From Cyrtodaria siliqua (taxonomy: Eukaryota; Mollusca; Bivalvia; Adapedonta; Hiatellidae): DNA of 64,000 nt. The position numbers were made by a program, and so were the translations under genes. Shown here piece by piece: positions 12,197 through 24,513 of the stretch. The notes beneath the pieces were generated by a model. It had not been told where the DNA came from. It was given only the letters and a program-made list of their open reading frames with translations, and ran no database searches. Where the stretch lies: assembly GCA_037043455.1 (NCBI GenBank), contig JAWPHD010001126.1:248001-312000 (forward strand), given 5' to 3'. Each line of letters starts with the position of its first letter. Positions within the stretch are counted from its first letter, which is position 1.

Positions 12197-12716
12197 TTAA
12201 AAGGGTACAGTGCAGAATATTTTTTTACAATTGTAGATAACAATTATTCTTTTCTTTTTATTTCTGTATTTTCACAAATTTACTCTACTTTATTTACTGT
12301 TTTTCTAATATCATCTGCTTTAAAGTTATATAGTAAAATGGTAAACTTGACAAGCCAGTAGAATAAATACTGCTCAAACTTGAAATATCATCTCTTTATA
12401 CTTGGTCCTATCAAAGTTTTCTTAAAGGGATACATGACATGTGTCAATCTTGAAGAATTTATTAAACACTCAACTGACACCTCAGCTTATTAATCTAGTA
12501 TCATTTTGATGTTAAAACTGCTTCCATCAAAATAAAGAAAAGGTAATGTAATGTTTTTCAGGTTTTCTTCATTATTCTACCATAGGTTTAAATATATTAT
12601 TTTTGCAATATAATCAACATATAGTAATATGCAAAACAGTTTGCTTTGAATTAATTTTTTTTACTAATAATGTTTTTTTTTACTTCTTTTTGTTTTTACT
12701 TATAATGATTTTATTG
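12197..12716. other. AT-rich stretch without recognised features
   Basis: I see no gene, RNA or repeat boundary here. It is mostly T- and A-rich tracts following the foldback element. Confidence 0.3.
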
Positions 12717-13603
12717 TCTCGCCTTTTCAAAGAAAAAAGATACATAGGTGTTGCTTTTCCAGCGGCGGCGATGAAGCCGAAGGCGTCAACATTCAAGTTT
12801 TGTGTTTAGGTCATTTTCTCACTAACTGTATACACTAGACCTTTCAAACTTTGCTTATAGTTGTATCTTGTGTGGTATCCTCATTTTTAGGTTCAACTTT
12901 TGCGTTTAGGTCACTTTTTCACAAACTGTATGCACTAGACCTTTAAACTTTGCTTATAGTTGTATCTTGAGTGGTACATCGCAATGTGACAAAGCAAAAA
13001 TGGAAGTGACCTTGACCCTCCAAGCAAAGGGCAGATTTATTAAGGGCATTGCTTGTTGGATGCCTGGCCTCTTGTCAACTGTTCCACCTTAGTTACATCT
13101 ACAACTTACAGCAGAACTGACCAACTTCTCTTTTTCAGTCTGAAAACCGTCATCGTCTACAATATCAAACTGTTTCTTAGGGAGACAGTAAATGGACATT
13201 GGTGTTGTCTCTACACTTACCTCTGCTATAAGCTAGTTCTTCTCTCTCATCCGTTAACTAATCAGGGAGATATGATGCAACTTGGGAGAATTATCAGTCT
13301 TATAGGTCTTAAATCATTTGCATTAAGAATATGCACTGCTGCTACGATTATTTGTAATGTGATATTAATAATTTAAAAGCTATGAATCTTTTATTTGAAA
13401 ATTAAAAGAAAAAAGTAGGTGTCATTTAAATGTAGCTATATTTCATGTATTTGGTACTTGATTACCATTCAAGCTGAAGCAATGTGTGCAAGGATGTTTT
13501 AATTCAACATGCCTGCTCTTCAATAATCGTTTTCTCTCATTTGAACCGTATAAACTGTGTACAAAACCGATGATTTTCTTGATTTGAAAAGTCGAGGCGA
13601 GGG
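12717..13603. mobile_element. Dispersed-type repeat with inverted CTCGCCTTTTCAAA ends and a ~105-bp internal duplication
   Basis: The left end TCTCGCCTTTTCAAAG and the right end GATTTGAAAAGTCGAGGCGAG are imperfect inverses. Inside, a unit containing 'gtttaggtcactttttcac' and 'actttgcttatagttgtatcttg' occurs twice (about 12805 and 12905). This arrangement resembles the other hairpin-ended tandem-repeat elements here, but no GTCC tract is present and the family is uncertain. Confidence 0.4.
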
Positions 13604-13639
13604 ACGGTTGATATTTGTACTTCTTCTTATAATTGAAAA

Positions 13640-13876
13640 CATTTTATTACATGTACGATATAAAAATAAGCTAATTTTTATGAATAAATGTGTCTATTGC
13701 TCTAAAACTTGCCATTGAGGCGTATTATGTATTTGAAAATAACACCAAGTCTTTTTGCACATAAGTTTGGTTGAATTCCATTCAGCGGTTTAGGAGGAGA
13801 TACGGTAACGGACGGACGGACAGACTAGCGGACAAACGAAGGCGATTTTAATATACCCTCAAAAATGTGGGTATAC
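13640..13876 (-). mobile_element. 5' end of another hairpin plus GTCCGTCC element, minus orientation
   Basis: Read on the minus strand from 13876, a hairpin TATACCC...GGGTATA (13852-13876) is followed by the tract GTCCGCTAGTCTGTCCGTCC and by TCCTCCTAAACCGCTGAATGG-type sequence. That is the same order as in H1 and H2. The far end is not definable. An (AT)n run lies just outside (13880-13900). Confidence 0.4.
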
Positions 13877-13894
13877 ACATATAATATATATATA

Positions 13895-14062
13895 TATATA
13901 TGTTTATCATTCTTGATGTCTTCCTAGGCAGAAACAGTATTAAGCAAATGCAGATGAAGTCTCTTACGCAAGGGCACAATTTATGTAGCGATGATATGAA
14001 TCGAATCCACAACCCTTCGATCCCAAGTCGGACGCTCTACCACAACACTATGACTCTCCACA
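13895..14062 (-). mobile_element. tRNA-derived SINE head, minus strand
   Basis: The minus strand from 14062 reads a degenerate tRNA-like head with GTGGTAGAGCGTCCGAC (box A region) and GTGGATTCGATTC (box B-like), followed by ~90 bp of body containing GTGCCCTTGCGTAAGAGAC. A related head occurs at 63631. The acceptor stem does not close, so it is not a functional tRNA gene. Confidence 0.45.
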
Positions 14063-14358
14063 ATGATTATTTTTTTATTGTTCTTAATATAAGAGAGCAA
14101 CTCAGCAATGTGGATTTCCTTTCTTAGAATATGTAAGACTGAAAGGATTACATTTAGAGACATATACTTAGCCAGTGACAAATAAATAACATGTGAAATG
14201 TTAATTCACAGCTATATTTTGATTCTGATACATATTTTTAAAATAAAATAAAATAATAAGTCATTGCTTTCTATATCTTCCAAATTTGAAGCCAGTATAA
14301 TCAGAATTTACAAGTTTGATATGCCCCAGCTGAAATCAGAAAAGTGTTTTGGTCTCAC

Positions 14359-14616
14359 CCATGGGTTTTTGGCATTCAGACTAGGATCTTCTCTCAAAGG
14401 TGGATAGTTCTGTACCAACTTCTTTGCCATCTCATCAATATCCGATGCATTTGGTTCCCTTGGCAGATCCAAGGAGTGGGTCTGTGACCTCATTGTAGCG
14501 ACTGTGTTTCTTACAAGTCTGTTGCGCAGACCCTCGGATATGGCACCACCGGTTTTTGCAGCATGTGCAAGATCAACATCAATAAAGATGGGGAATTCTA
14601 CATGGTCTAAAACTAA
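14359..14616 (-). pseudogene. Isolated candidate exon, 86 codons, resembling uncharacterised SAM-domain-containing-3-like proteins
   Basis: The minus-strand frame is open for 86 codons between an AG acceptor (GACAG at 14617) and a donor TGG|GTGAG (14358). It contains FIDVDLAHAAKTGGAISEGL, then a run of small helical segments including SDIDEMAKKLVQNYPPL. The latter resembles a helical segment (EMAKxLVExYPxL) in proteins annotated as sterile alpha motif domain-containing protein 3-like, many of them repeat-associated. Sequence upstream (14620-14760) has matching coding-like fragments in other frames but with stops, so I treat this as a remnant. Assignment is from memory of the motif only. Confidence 0.35.
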
Positions 14617-15206
14617 CTGTCAAAGACCGGCCTTCTTTGTTCTTGGGTGTTGCGTGAAATGAGGGTGAACAAGCTCTAGAGCTCGTGCCTTGGGAACTGG
14701 AAGGCATCAATCCTCCATTGTCACGGCTGGGAGATGCTACGGTTCGAGGAACTGTCGGAGTCTGTTATCTGTAAAGATACAAACGCAGCATATTCCTTAG
14801 GCTAGAAATCAATTGGATGAACAACCTATTTGCAGAATTCAACAACTCTTGGGCAGTATAATTCTTCTTGCTTCCATTGGCTTACCGAAAATCAAATTTT
14901 AAACACCAACATGCATGCTAAATGTCATTGAAATTGCTCTGATATATTTTAATTCGTTTTAGATGAGTAAACGCCACTTTAATGCTTAAACAGTACTGAC
15001 ATCTGAGCTTATATAGTGAATTTTTACAATACGTTTTCTGCACAATTTCATATATACTTCTGTATATATGCATGTATGGTTACTTTGAACAAAACTGATT
15101 ATCACTCAGACCAGATATAAATTAGATAAAATATGAAACTTCTCATTGTCTCCCACACTCTTGGAATAGACTACCGGTAATCAGCTTGGAAATCTGACTA
15201 TTCACA
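14617..15206. other. Decayed coding-like sequence, then unannotated DNA
   Basis: At 14620-14760 the minus strand shows Ser-rich and basic frames broken by stops, plausibly the rest of the degenerate gene next door. I see nothing definable from 14760 to 15206. Confidence 0.25.
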
Positions 15207-15208
15207 TA

Positions 15209-16620
15209 CCGTATTTTACCTTGTATAGTACGCAGTTTTTTTACCACTTTTACGGTTTCCGAAAGGGGGGTGCGTACAATATAAGGAAACAATAAAAAGA
15301 ACTTTTTTTTTCTTGCAGGAAATCGATGTCTGGGAAGAAAAACGTTGACGACGAACAGACATTGAGACAGAAAATTGTGAATACCGATAATACACAATTT
15401 TTTCGTAATTTACTCGCTTCATATAAGTAATATATTGACTTAATCCGATTTATAAATGAATAAAGTGTATTATGATGCTTCTTTTTGTATAAATGTTTGC
15501 ATGTTTGTTGTAAAACTTCAATAAATTATGTGAAAAATCGTCCCTCGATCTTTTTGTTTATATCGCGTGACGTAATATCACGTGACTTCCAGCTGTTTAG
15601 ACTGGTACATACTGGGTACATGTAGTATTTTTACAGTTCTATTCTATTCTTATATTTATAGGATTTTATTTAATATTTTATAAAAAATTAATGAAGTTTT
15701 TGCTTTATTTTGAAATACATATATTTTAGACGGCGTAGAAAGGCAGAATCACCCTACTTTGAAATGGCAATTATTCAATAATGCTTGTTACCCTTGTGAA
15801 AACATGCTTACCGGTACACATTTGATGATTGATAATTGGGTCAAACAATATCGCACCTCGGCTGCAGTTTTGACACATTATAAACACGGGTAGAATGGGT
15901 TATTCTATTTTTATAATCCTTTGAAGTTGCCGCGAGTATCGACTATTTCTGAGGATGCACTTTGACACGCCGTGTGACCTTTACCAGATTTAGCCATGGG
16001 GTACAGGTAACTTATCACGCGTTACACATCTGATTCACTTATGATAAACTCTGGTTCCCGTGAATACACAATGTTAGTATAATCGGCATAATGGATTACG
16101 GTAACCAACGACTTTGTTGTGTTTTAGTAGATGTAATTATCGGATTACGGACAATTATCTGCGGCATTATAATTGGCTCTTTGATGAGATGATACAAGAT
16201 AGGTACTCCCATGAAGATTGGCAATTAATGATTGAAGTAATTATATTTTCTTTTGTAAGCTAATTATCTCGATCGTGATTTTTTTTAATTTTTTTATTTT
16301 TTATTTTTATTTTCGTTGAATGGTTCATCTAGGAAAACTACTGTCAACACAAATAAATAAACACACCCACACCCCTCCCACTAGTTTATTTTACCACTAT
16401 TACTACAATACATCACAGTCTGAATATGCGTTATACAAATGAAAATGAAAAGCTTCTTCTGTTCATGTTTCTTAACAAATGACTTCACCTTTATCTGAAA
16501 AAGAAAGCATAATATTTTGATGCGTACTATACACGGAAACAATTTTTTTACCCCAGTTTTGACCTCCGAGAAGGGGGAGCGTACTATACACGGGTGCGTA
16601 CTATACAAGGTAAAATACGG
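15209..16620. mobile_element. TA-flanked element with perfect 26-bp inverted ends, CCGTATTTTACC type
   Basis: TA at 15207-15208 and 16621-16622 border inverted ends that match perfectly for 26 bp, beginning CCGTATTTTACCTTGTATAG. Subterminal repeats of TGTATAGTACGC recur near both ends (e.g. 15223, 16522, 16580, 16595). The 1.4-kb interior is non-coding. The perfect ends indicate a recent insertion. The first bases equal those of the 10208 element, so the two may share a transposase. Confidence 0.65.
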
Positions 16621-16785
16621 TAAGCTGGGAAGTGTCTCAGTTTCTCAACTGAATGGCAAACGGTGTAGATCCTATCCAGAACATATGGTATTTCAGATTT
16701 TCCTTAACTCACAAGAGTCATTAAAACTTTTAATTAGTTTCCATAATGTAAAGAATCGGGGTTCTGACATCAGATCATATATATC

Positions 16786-17440
16786 CAGCGTTTTTTTCAC
16801 CATTTTGGGAATGGGTCCGTGGCCGGTCAAATTGGGAAAAAAACACGTGATTTTTCTCAAAATTGGGAAAAAACGCACATCTTTTTCTCAGAATTGTGTT
16901 GTTACAGAATAATTTCCCTGTTTTTGTTGTCCCTGAAAATGTTTACAATGCTGATAAGTTCATTGTCATTTAGGGTTGCACCAGATTCTCTGCATATTCT
17001 AGAGTTTCCTGGCCCAGACGATTTCTGTTATTCGTCCTTTATTTAGTATTAACCCATCGCTCACTGAGGCGCTTGTTACATTGTAGAATATACTAGCGGT
17101 AAAGCGTTTCGATAACATACACACGGTAAAGCGTTTCTGCAACGCATAAACAACATGGCGTCGTCCTCGGGTGACGAGGCTGTGTTTTGCGTTTTAATTT
17201 ACACAGAAAAGCAGAAGAAACGTACAACCCTGGCAAAAAACTTTATTAAGAAGATTAATCTAAAACAGACTGGGAAGATCTATTACATCTGTGAATTGAG
17301 AATATCCCAGGAGAAAAATTGACTGAAAAACAACTTCGATTTGGGAATTTTTTAGTTGGAAATTGGGAAAAATTGTCAATTTTTTCAATTGGGAATGGGG
17401 CCGTTTATCGGACCCATTTATATAAGGTAAAAAAACGCTG
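16786..17440. mobile_element. Non-autonomous element with CAGCG ends and 5-bp ATATC duplication
   Basis: ATATC at 16781-16785 and 17441-17445 flank CAGCGTTTTTTTCACC and its inverse GGTAAAAAAACGCTG. Inside, 'attgggaaaaa' and 'gggaatgggtccg' blocks face each other. CAG-starting ends are typical of hAT elements, but these usually give 8-bp duplications, so the class is uncertain. A 54-codon ORF with a good start (ATGGCGTCG at 17156, stop near 17320) reads MASSSGDEAVFCVLIYTEKQ at its N-terminus. It may be a remnant first exon. Confidence 0.5.
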
Positions 17441-17844
17441 ATATCTTCCCTGCTGAGTGACTTCATGTCACTGCCACTCAATCCAGCTTCTGAAACAAAC
17501 ATGTAAATAATTAAAAATAATATTACTACCTAAGTCTCTCTATCGTTCGACACGGTAGTAAATCAGCCTATATAGTCGTAATGGAGCAGCGCGGAAGTCT
17601 CACACGGCATCAATTATGGCATGAAATACTCAAAAGGATGTTTCTGGTTTATCAATAAATGACCGATTACATACCTACTACACTCGGCAAAAAAAGTTCT
17701 GCACACTTGGGGTATTTGGGTTATTAAATGAAAACTATATTTCATACGGATATGTTTTATGTATCATAATAAACAATAATTCAAACTTACAAGCAGGCGA
17801 AAAGAGAATGAAAATCCATTCATTAGTAATCTTATGCAGGGGTC

Positions 17845-19150
17845 AAACCGCTTGGCTAATTTTGACCAAACTTCACATGGATGATCCTTAGATGAATGTT
17901 TTTTAGATTTGTTAAAATTAGGTCAGCGCTACATCCAAGATGGCTGCCATGACCATATATGGTCGAAACCTTAAAAAATCTTCTCCAGAACCGCTGGACA
18001 GATTTTAACAGTTTTCTTTTAAAATGATCGCCAACGCCTAGACTATCAAGTTTATTCAAATAAAGTCCCCGGGGTCAAAAATGGCCGTGCCCCAGGGGTC
18101 CAAAGTTTGTATATTGAGGTTTTGCATGTTTTTCATATAGACATATCGGAAAAAATCTTCTTCTCTGAAACTACAAGGCACAGAGTTCTCATGTATTACA
18201 TGTAGCATCAGCTTATGGTCCTCTACTAAATTTGTTCAAATGGTGACCCTGGGTTCAAATTTGACCCCTCCCCGGGGGTCACAGTTTTACATAGACTTAT
18301 ATAGGATTTTTTTTTAAAAAATCTTCTCGGAAACTGAACAGCCAGAGGTTTGATATTTTGCATTTACTATAAGCTTATGGTCCTTTACCAAGTTTGTTCA
18401 AATGGTGACCCTCGGGTCACATTTGGCCCCGCCCCAAGGGTCACATGTTTTACATAGACATGTATAGGGGAAAACTTGAAAAATCTTCTTCTCGGAAACT
18501 GCAAGAGCCAGAGGTTTAATATTTGGCATTTGCTATAAGCTTGTGGTCCTCTACCAAGTTTGTTCAAATGGTGACCCAGGGGTCACATTTAGCCCCACCC
18601 CGGGGGTCACAGTTTTACATAGGCTTGTATAGGGAAAAACTGAAAAAAATCTTCTTCTTTGGAACCACATGGCACAGAGCTCTCATGTATTACATGTAGC
18701 ATCAGCTTATGGTCCTCTACTAAGTTTGTTCAAATGGTGACCCTGGGGTCAAATTTGTCCCTGCCCCGAGGGTCACAGTTTTACATAGGCTTATATAGGA
18801 TTTTTTTTTTAAAAAATCTTCTTCTCGGAAACTACAAGAGCCAGAGGTTTGATATTTTATATTTATTATAAGCTTATGGTCCTTTACCAACTTTGTTCAA
18901 ATGGTGACCCTGGGGTCACATTTGGCCCCGCCCCAAGGGTCTCATGTTTTACATAGACATGTATAGGAAAAAAACTTAAAAAATCTTCTTCTCTGAAACT
19001 GCAAGAGCCAGAGGTTTAATATTTTGCTGTTGCTATAAGCTTATGGTCCTTTACCAATTTTGTTCAAATGGTGACCCTGGGGTCACATCTGGCCTGCCCC
19101 GCTGGGGTCACAGTTGTACACAAATGCTTGTTTTAAATTTTTTAATTTCT
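17845..19150 (+). mobile_element. H2 element, 5'-truncated copy with ~167-bp tandem units
   Basis: It begins inside the leader (AACCGCTTGGCTAATTTTGACC) without the hairpin and GTCC tract. About six tandem units spaced 161-167 bp follow, each with TTTGTTCAAATGGTGACCC, TTGGCCCCGCCCC and AGAGCCAGAGGTTTAATATT. Its 3' end is missing because H1 copy d begins at 19157. The complete copy at 60983 gives the missing parts. Confidence 0.55.
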
Positions 19151-19156
19151 TTTTTT

Positions 19157-20596
19157 TTTTAGCTCAACTGATCAGAGATCAGCAGAGGTTATGCCGTGGT
19201 GCGGTGTCCGTCGTCCGTCTGTCCGTCCGTCCGTCCGTCTGTCTGTCTGTCCGAAAACTTTTTTTTATAGCGACTAGTTCTCTGAAACTACTGAATGGAT
19301 TTTCATGAAACTTTACAGAAATGTTGCCCATGAAGTCTAATTGATCATAGCAAAAATTCATGTTGATGTGAAATCCAAGATGGCCGTCAAATCTAAAAAA
19401 TAGGTTTTTAAAAAACAAGTTTGTAGCGACTACTTCTTGAAAACTCTAAGTGATATTGATATGGGACTTTTTCTAAAATGATCAGCATGACATGATGTTG
19501 GTCCTTGTCGAAAATCGTTTTGATTCGACGTTAAACATGGCTGCCAGCGGCCATTTTTGTTTACATAGAGTTATATAATGAAAACTTGTAGCGACTACTT
19601 CTCTGAAACTACATGACGGATTTTCATGAAACTTCACAGGAATGTTGCTCTTGATGTCTAATTGATCCTAGCAAAATATCAGGTCGGCCGGAAATTCAAA
19701 ATGGCCGCCGAGGATAAAAATAATTTTTCAAAATACAAGTTTGTAGCGACTACTTCTTGAAAACTGTAAGTGATATTGATATGGGACTTTTTCTAAAATG
19801 ATCAGCATGACATGATGTTGGTCCTTGTCGAAAATCGTTTTGATTCGACATTAAACATGGCTGCCAGCGGCCATCTTTGTTTACATAGAGTTATATAATG
19901 AAAACTTGTAGCGACACTACTCGACAGATTTTCATGAAACTTCACAGGAATGTTGCTCTTGATGTCTTATTGATCCTAGCAAAATTTCAGGTCGGCCGGA
20001 AATTCAAGATGGCCGCCACAGCTAAAAATAGTTTTTCAAAACACAAGTTTGTAGCGACTACTTCTTGAAAACTATAAGTGATATTGATATGGAACTTTTT
20101 CTAAAATGATCAGCATGTCATGATGTTGGTCCTTGTCGAAAATCGCTTTGATTCGATGTTAAACATGGCTGTCAGCGGCCATCTTTGTTTACATAGAATT
20201 ATCTAGTAAAAACTTGTAACGATCTTCTGTAACTACTCGACGGATTTTCATGAAACTTTACAGGAATGTTGCTCTTGATGTCTAATTGATCCTAGCAAAA
20301 TTTTCATGGCTGCCATGGCTGAAAATAGATTTTCAAAATTCAAGTTTGTAGCGACTACTTCTTGAAAACTATAAGTGATATTGATATGGGACTTTTTCTA
20401 AAATGATCAGTATGATCCTTGTCAAAAATTATTTTGATTTGACATTAAACATGGCCGCCATAGAGTTATATAATGAAAACTTGTAGCGACTACTCCTATG
20501 AAACTACTTGATGGATTTTCATGAAACTTCACAGGAATGTTGACCTAGCTATCAAAAATCTATCAGTAGAGCTTCAAGGTCATTGACCTCTTGTTA
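19157..20596 (+). mobile_element. H1 element, copy d
   Basis: It has a 5' hairpin (AGCTCAACTGATCAGAGATC), a clean GTCCGTCC tract (19208-19250), about four ~320-bp units with small deletions, and the canonical 3' hairpin with CTTGTT. It is inserted at a T-rich run inside older repeat sequence. Confidence 0.62.
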
Positions 20597-20745
20597 TTAA
20601 CATGGAAAACAAGCCAGATCGGACCAGTAATGGCGGAGTTATGGCTATACTTCGCCTCTTTAAGACGATAGTCACTCTCTTCATTGATGTCATAAGAGCC
20701 ATATTAGCCAGTAGAGCGTCTACAGGCCCTCTTGGGCCTCTTGTT
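20597..20745 (+). mobile_element. 3' terminus of a third hairpin-ended element
   Basis: It ends with a palindrome GTAGAGCGTCTAC, a hairpin AGGCCC-TCTT-GGGCCT and CTTGTT. The architecture equals that of the H1 and H2 3' ends although the sequence differs. The 5' part is not present, and H1 copy d lies immediately upstream. Confidence 0.45.
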
Positions 20746-21314
20746 TGTCAATTCTTACACATAGCTATCTCCTCCCACCATCCACCCCCGCCTCTCTCCC
20801 ACCCCCCATCCCGCATCCCACTCAGATCTCGGAATTTTTTATTTTTATATATTTGTTTACATATTTCTGTGTAGTTTTGGTAAATTCTTACACATAGTTA
20901 TGTTGTGCTCCCAACCCCACCCCACATTGTTGTAGCCTTGTTTTCTGATGGTATATACTAGCTATAAATTTATTATTCTCTGAAAAATCGAATAGTCGAG
21001 CTGCGCTGTTCTCCGACAGCTCTTGTATGTAAACTATTATGTTTTATATATCATTTGAAAGGTCTTAAAAATATAAGCAATCTGATACATTAATTATTTA
21101 AATCCATTATGAAATTAGGAAGTTATGCTGATTTGAAGTTTTTAGGAAATTAAAATTAAATCGATTCAGCCATTTCTGTACGAAAATAATACAGTTCTCG
21201 AAAAATGAGTATATTAAAAAAATTGTATGTAAAAGCTCCAAATCTGTAACACCATTTTAAGTAACAGAAATATGTTTTGTAACCAGTTACATATACATTA
21301 CACACACATCTGTT
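20746..21314. other. No gene recognised; pyrimidine-rich and AT-rich DNA
   Basis: A CCACC/CTCC-rich stretch (20770-20825) is followed by AT-rich sequence. A small cluster of GTAAC motifs (21246-21288) precedes the last exon of the neighbouring broken gene. Confidence 0.25.
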
Positions 21315-21512
21315 CTAAACGAGAATGCGTAGGTCCCCAGCTGCATAGTCTTCGTTAAGCTTGTAACTATATATAGCAGTATCGCCAACGTATTTCACGT
21401 TAGACCACTGCAGATATCCTGGTACTTGAAAAGACACCAAAACATCCCGATTTATTTTTGTGGAATAAAAGGATTTAATTGGGTTATAGACCGCTCCAAC
21501 ATAAAAGTTCAT
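21315..21512 (-). pseudogene. Probable last exon of the broken gene; Tudor/chromo-like C-terminus
   Basis: An acceptor (TTTTTGCGATAG at 21513) precedes 65 codons containing VSFQVPGYLQWSNVKYVGD and YKLNEDYAAGDLRILV, then a stop. Together with VGKKISH at the end of the upstream exon, this looks like a small beta-barrel of Tudor or chromo type; that is inferred from the pattern of aromatic and acidic residues. The exon phase does not fit the upstream donor without a shift, consistent with decay. The intron (21513-22068) carries a SINE. Confidence 0.45.
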
Positions 21513-21557
21513 CTATCGCAAAAAGCAAAAAAAACGCTACATTTACATAGCAGAAGA

Positions 21558-21764
21558 AATGAATTGAATTGAATGTTGTTTAACGGCTCATCAACACAGT
21601 ATAGGTTATTTAGAGCCGCCCCAGAGAGAGGGGAAGGATACATAGGAATCAGGGAACCATGCCCTACTCTTATTATCGAATAGATTCCTGTGGTTCTTTA
21701 ACGTGCTCGGAGGATAGACCGATACACGAGACCGCCCAGTTTACGTCCCCATCCGACGGACGAG
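21558..21764 (-). mobile_element. SINE (~205 bp) with 13-bp target duplications, in the intron of the broken gene
   Basis: ACATAGCAGAAGA at 21545-21557 and 21765-21777 are perfect direct repeats. The body matches 40940-41131 closely (GGTTATTTAGAGCCGCCCCA, AGAGAGAGGGGAAGGATACA). Read on the minus strand it ends in (AATTC)n. The same family interrupts a Penelope-like tail at 40940. Confidence 0.7.
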
Positions 21765-24433
21765 ACATAGCAGAAGAGAACTGTAAAAAGTATTAACTCC
21801 TTATTATTTTATGGAATAAAAACAAAGAATAATTAATATTCATATTTTTGTGTGTTGGATTTGTTATTGTGTATTAATTAATAATTTTTCTTAATTTATT
21901 ACGAAGTAGCAGCTACTGTGGTCCAGTGAAAAGTTATAAGAATATTTTCAAAAAAAAAAAGAAATTTATAATGTACACAATATAAATAACACAAAAAAAA
22001 GTTAGTTTAAAAGGTGAAGACTAGTCTAGATATGGTAGCAACAATTACAACTTATCAATTTAAAGTACCTGAGATCTGAGCATGTGAGATCTTCTTTCCT
22101 ACTATTATAGGACAGCCTTCATCAACAGTTTCTGGTTGTCTTGTAAACGCGTTTTTCACCAAAGACTTAACGTTGTCCGAGAGTTCATTTACTGACAGTT
22201 TTATCCGTGTGCCATCAACCACTTTCGAGAACATGTACACATTTTCCAAGGTCGGATCATTGTTTACTGACTGCATTAGGACATTTTTTCGGAAATGCAA
22301 CTGTGATGTTAACGCATCTAATTTGTCCTTTTTAGTTTTCATATTAGCTAAGCGCTGATCTGCTTCAGTTTCGGTTTGCCAAAGACTCCATATAAGAATG
22401 TTATCAGTCATATCAAGTTTTGTGTGTAGTTTCACTCCCTCTTTTCTTTGATTTTCTGCAAGCTGCTCACGGATTATCCACCTTCTGTCCAACTCTATTG
22501 CCTCTTTTCTGTCTTTAAATTTCAGCCTATATTTTCGTTCCTCTCTCATGAGAAGTAATTTCCTCTCGCACCTGATCACTTTTATTCTCCAACCACTCAA
22601 GTGTTTTGTTATGACAGAACGAGATATACGCTTCAGCAGCAATTAATGTTGCATTTGGCTTTTCCCTAAGAAAACGATCTAAAAAGCCAAATACTGACTC
22701 AGAGAATTTGTTATGCTTAGGTGTTGAATGAGTTTTTGATTTCATGTCTTCGGATGGATTATCCCACAAACCACCATCAAGATGATCCTTTAATAATTTC
22801 CTGACAACTCCTAGCAAAGATGGGATCATGATTTGTAAAATGATCATCACTTTGTCATCATGTTCGAATGGCCTCACTAAAGCTCTCAGAACCATTCAAT
22901 TTGTTCTCATTAACAAAACTCAATAGAGACATGCCGATAATGAATCTGTTGTAGTCTAAAGTTTCCATGGAATTCACTAGCTCTTTGTAATACTCTCCAA
23001 TGTCCATGATATGTATGTCCGTGTTTTCAATTTGACACCACAATGGCACGGTATTTAATTGGGAAACTAGTCCAAGAGCTTTACACCCTGCCAAGTATTC
23101 GGGAACTTGCAGGTCCCTTTTGACAGCTGTTAGAAGGCGATTGGAAGCACCAAATTCAAGGTATTTTCGCATCTCATCAGCTAAGAAGAATACACTTCCT
23201 GCATTGAAAACAAGATGTTAAACCTATTGCCGTGGAAGCGCTCTAATGGTACACTTTTCATGTTGTGTTGCCTCAGAAAATCCTTTATATACACACCAAA
23301 CTGTCCGTGTACCCCACTTTTGTCGTCTCCCCCTCTAGCAAAAGCCTTGCTGGCTGTCCGAATAAGTCTAGTAGACCCTGGTTCACTTGCCTTTAAGAAA
23401 GATTTATCGAATGTTGGTGTTTCATTTTGAAAAACACCTTTGTCATGCTGAATCAAAGACGCAGATGCAGCATCGGCCATGTGCACAAGAAGGTGCAATG
23501 AACAGAAGAAATTGTTCAATTTATACAATGAACTTTGTTAGTTTTTACTTAATTCTTGCCAGTGGTTTGCGTATATTTCTATTACCACTTCCTTTCTATA
23601 GTCTTCTAACAATGTATTGAATTTGACTTGAGTCGCAGCTCGATCTGACATTGTAGAAGAAATGTTCAATAGTATTTCTTTGGAAGCTTCTTTTTCGGTA
23701 TTCTTTGATACATAATCAGTATCAGCTAAAATGTCCTGAAGTGTACCAAGAACACTCTGCCCTGCTTTTGTGGACATCTCCCTTATGCCTAGCACCCATG
23801 TTTTACCCGATTCATCAGATGCATGCATTCCTTGGTACTTTCTCCCGAATTTAGAAGTTTCATCACTCAGCAGGCAGGTGTCCTTTTTTACAGAAAATTC
23901 ATCATAAATTTGTTTATGTGAAAGAATTAGCCTCTGTATATTCATACTGTTTACAATACTTCTCTACGGAATTCTTGTTGGTTTTCTTTTAGCAAGCTTA
24001 AACACTGCAGAAATAACTGTAGCTATGCTGCTAGAGGGCACTTTGCTTTGCAGCAATGAATACACACAGGATTGCATATCGCTACTAAAGCACTTCTTTT
24101 CCTCATCATAAGTTTTCACATTTTCATCAACCATTTCCCTTAACCACATATTTTCGGCATGGAGGTCCCTATTTTCTTCTTGTTTCTGTTCAAATGAAAC
24201 TTTCAGTATGTTTACCTGTTCTTCAAGATCTGTAAGGTTGCGTTTCATTTTACTTTTTTCATTCTCTGCTTTAACAACCTGACTACCTTTGTAGGCGACT
24301 TTAAATCTTTGCAGTTTGCGTTGTTTACTTTTATTTTCGCAACTGTAAGTCAAGTAATCAACCCGTTTCTTCATAAGGGTCAAATCTTTTTCTGTAGATA
24401 AGAGTTTTGCTTTGAGGTTTAAATGACGACTTC

Positions 24434-24513
24434 GTCTGTTTGCGTGTTTGTTTTTGTGTTTTGTGGTTGACTGTCGTCCTTAAATGCTGCTTTCCCTGTC
24501 CGATATTTTTATC
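24434..24513 (+). mobile_element. Fragment of Penelope-like element 3' tail inside the broken gene
   Basis: Its complement (GGACAGGGAAAGCAGCATTT, AGTCAACCACAAAACACA) matches the tail repeats at 38000 and 40640. It creates the in-frame stop near 24481. The gene's N-terminal part lies to its right and the coiled coil to its left. Confidence 0.6.

Noticed and set aside
13880..13900. TATATATA run as a promoter TATA box
   Set aside because: It is a simple AT microsatellite beside a repeat end, with no gene downstream.
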